From: Homalodisca vitripennis
Lineage: Eukaryota > Arthropoda > Insecta > Hemiptera > Cicadellidae
Assembly (NCBI RefSeq): GCF_021130785.1
Contig: NC_060208.1
Span: forward strand, 170,060,501-170,124,500
Length of the DNA stretch: 64,000 bases
Direction: 5' to 3'
The notes under the pieces: model-generated
The model's input: only the letters and a program-made list of their open reading frames with translations
The model's database searches: none
What the model was told of the DNA's origin: nothing
Shown here: positions 62,785 to 64,000 of the stretch, piece by piece
How the letters are laid out: each line of letters begins with the position of its first letter
Position numbering within the stretch: the stretch's first letter is position 1
Position numbers and translations under genes: made by a program

Positions 62785-62820
62785 TTTTGAGCACTTATGG
62801 CCTTTCTGCATCAAGTGATT
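62785..62820. repeat. Right terminal inverted repeat
   Basis: Pairs with 60073-60108. It contains motif copy CTTATGGCCTTTCTGCA (62794-62810). Confidence 0.85.
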
Positions 62821-62930
62821 CAATTATTTCTGCAATGTGTTAAACAACGTATCACTTTGTACGCCTGCTATTTATAAACCAAACATGATATAAAAAAATA
62901 CTTTGGGAGAAACATTATTGTACATGACCG
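62821..62930. repeat. Right part of repeat R2
   Basis: Weak but collinear match to about 63765-63870 (CATGATATAAAAAAATAC versus CAAGATATAAAAAATAC), continuing where 59930-60072 stops. Confidence 0.5.
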
Positions 62931-63011
62931 AATAATTCTAAAACTAATATATCTATAAACACAACTTACAGACATAAGTCCACACAGAAAATATGGCTTA
63001 TGTTTTGGTTC

Positions 63012-63016
<5 letters not shown>

Positions 63017-63086
<70 letters not shown>
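63017..63086. repeat. (AT)n microsatellite
   Basis: About 35 AT units, the longest tract in the window, directly left of a dispersed repeat. Confidence 0.95.
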
Positions 63087-63087
<1 letters not shown>

Positions 63088-63089
<2 letters not shown>

Positions 63090-63573
63090 GAATGTTTGTG
63101 TGTTTTTCCTTTATAGACTCAGAACCTATTTGACCGATCATTATGAAAATTTGTATGTATATGTATTTTTCCACGTAGAAGGTTTATATGCTATGCCAAT
63201 TGATGTAACTCACCACCAGAAGGCGCTGCAAAATATATAAGTTATCAAAGCGCCTGCACATTGTAAACTACAATTACGAGATAGTTGTGTATAATAACCA
63301 CACACTATGTGAAGGCGCTAAGTTTATATGGATATTTGTCTTTCAAATGAATTTCTGTTTGGCCTTATGCTTGAATGTTAGACCACTTTATTATTAAGTA
63401 CATGTACGTGTACAATGGCTATAAACATACACTTTTGGCAGGTTTTCTTGATAGTGTCAACAAGGTACACTCTACATCGGCGTTGACAATATAATTCACT
63501 TGAACCAGAAGTGCTCATACACGAGCAAAGCTTACAAAAAGCGTACGAAGCCGCGGGGAACAGCTAGCTATTT
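63088..63573 (+). mobile_element. Dispersed repeat ending CCGCGGGGAACAGCTAG
   Basis: Starts at AATGAATGTTTGTGTGTTTT beside the (AT)n tract and ends GAAGCCGCGGGGAACAGCTAG. Its last part matches 43560-43682. Same family as the other CCGCGG-ended elements; no protein frame. Confidence 0.55.
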
Positions 63574-63639
63574 ATATTTGTTTTGCACTATAATGCATAA
63601 TAATATAATATATAACCATTCCTTTTCTAAACTTAGAAT

Positions 63640-63870
63640 GGCTGACATTTGAAACTTTTGATTTGCTATCACTGGCTAACAAACTCATCGAAGCTATGTA
63701 AAATATTGTTCATGTACTAGGTTTTGTCAGAATGTATTAAGAACTACGGTACTTATCGTGTTCACAATTAATTATGCCCGGAATGTTGTTTGTTGCATAC
63801 TAGTTACAAAAACTGTGTTCGTCCACCATCTAAATTTCATACAAGATATAAAAAATACGTAAGGTCAAAA
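63640..63870. repeat. Repeat R2, uninterrupted copy
   Basis: Contains TATTAAGAACTACGGTAC and runs without a break through CACAATTAATTATGCCC. It therefore shows the empty-site form of the locus that the 2.75-kb transposon occupies at 60073-62820. Confidence 0.65.
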
Positions 63871-64000
63871 AGTTTTGTAAATGATCTAAAAATTCAAAAA
63901 TTCCCCGAGGATCTATTTAAGGAATTAGTTTAGTTAAAATTTTACTCAAATGCCACTATCTTGAAACTGTTCATAATTTAAAACTAACTCATCAAACTTT

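Larger units (their letters stand above)
60073..62820 (-). mobile_element. DNA transposon with DUF7869-like transposase (2.75 kb)
   Basis: Inverted ends: AATCGCTTGATGTAGAAAGG on the left, and AATCACTTGATGCAGAAAGG in reverse complement on the right. The match continues to GCTCAAAA, 36 bp with about three mismatches. The flanks are CAATTG (60067-60072) and CAATTA (62821-62826), consistent with a 5-6-bp target duplication. Inside are six copies of a 17-bp motif near the ends and one long, broken gene on the minus strand. Confidence 0.8.

Overview
This is AT-rich eukaryotic DNA, most likely from an arthropod and probably an insect. It has GT-AG-like exon edges, a tRNA-derived SINE, a Penelope-like retroelement, Tc1/mariner and other terminal-inverted-repeat DNA transposons, and long (AT)n microsatellites. 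No bacterial-style operon and no recognisable conserved host gene is visible. Almost everything that can be named is mobile or repetitive DNA.

Layout. 1-5651 is single-copy AT-rich DNA. It holds a decayed LINE reverse-transcriptase fragment (about 400-850) and a striking C15A minisatellite with an exact 16-bp period (4883-4981). 5652-42270 is a head-to-tail array of four copies of a unit of about 9.3 kb, with starts at 5652, 15874, 25155 and 34405 and the last copy ending at 42270. The junctions carry a 4-bp AATG microhomology. Copy 1 is longer because it holds an extra block of about 1.1 kb with a tandem SINE array. Copy 4 is shorter because a 1.41-kb segment is missing. Each unit carries a dispersed element with a CCGCGG-type end, a dinucleotide tract, a degenerate 72/144-bp minisatellite and a repeat family also found near 57-58.6 kb. 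Copies 1-3 also carry a possible small three-exon gene fragment (14137-14708 and equivalents).

42271-49600 holds a dispersed element, a truncated SINE, and an apparently intact Penelope-like element (928-aa RT plus GIY-YIG endonuclease, minus strand). Behind it, head to tail, lies an identical 5'-truncated copy. Both copies carry a hammerhead-ribozyme-like motif. 52305-54692 is a Tc1/mariner-type element with 466-472-bp inverted repeats, TA target sites and a frameshifted transposase with DD41D spacing, inserted in an (AT)n tract. 56.9-58.64 kb is a diverged copy of a repeat from the 9.3-kb unit, split by an insertion that contains a minisatellite of about 78 bp.

60073-62820 is the most interesting element. 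It has inverted termini, CAATT(R) flanking repeats, six copies of a 17-bp subterminal motif and a broken DUF7869-like transposase-type gene. It is inserted into a repeat whose uninterrupted paralogue lies at about 63640-63870. The window ends with a long (AT)n tract and another dispersed element.

Identifications come from reading motifs by eye. Family names, repeat ages and the small spliced gene need database searches and RNA evidence.
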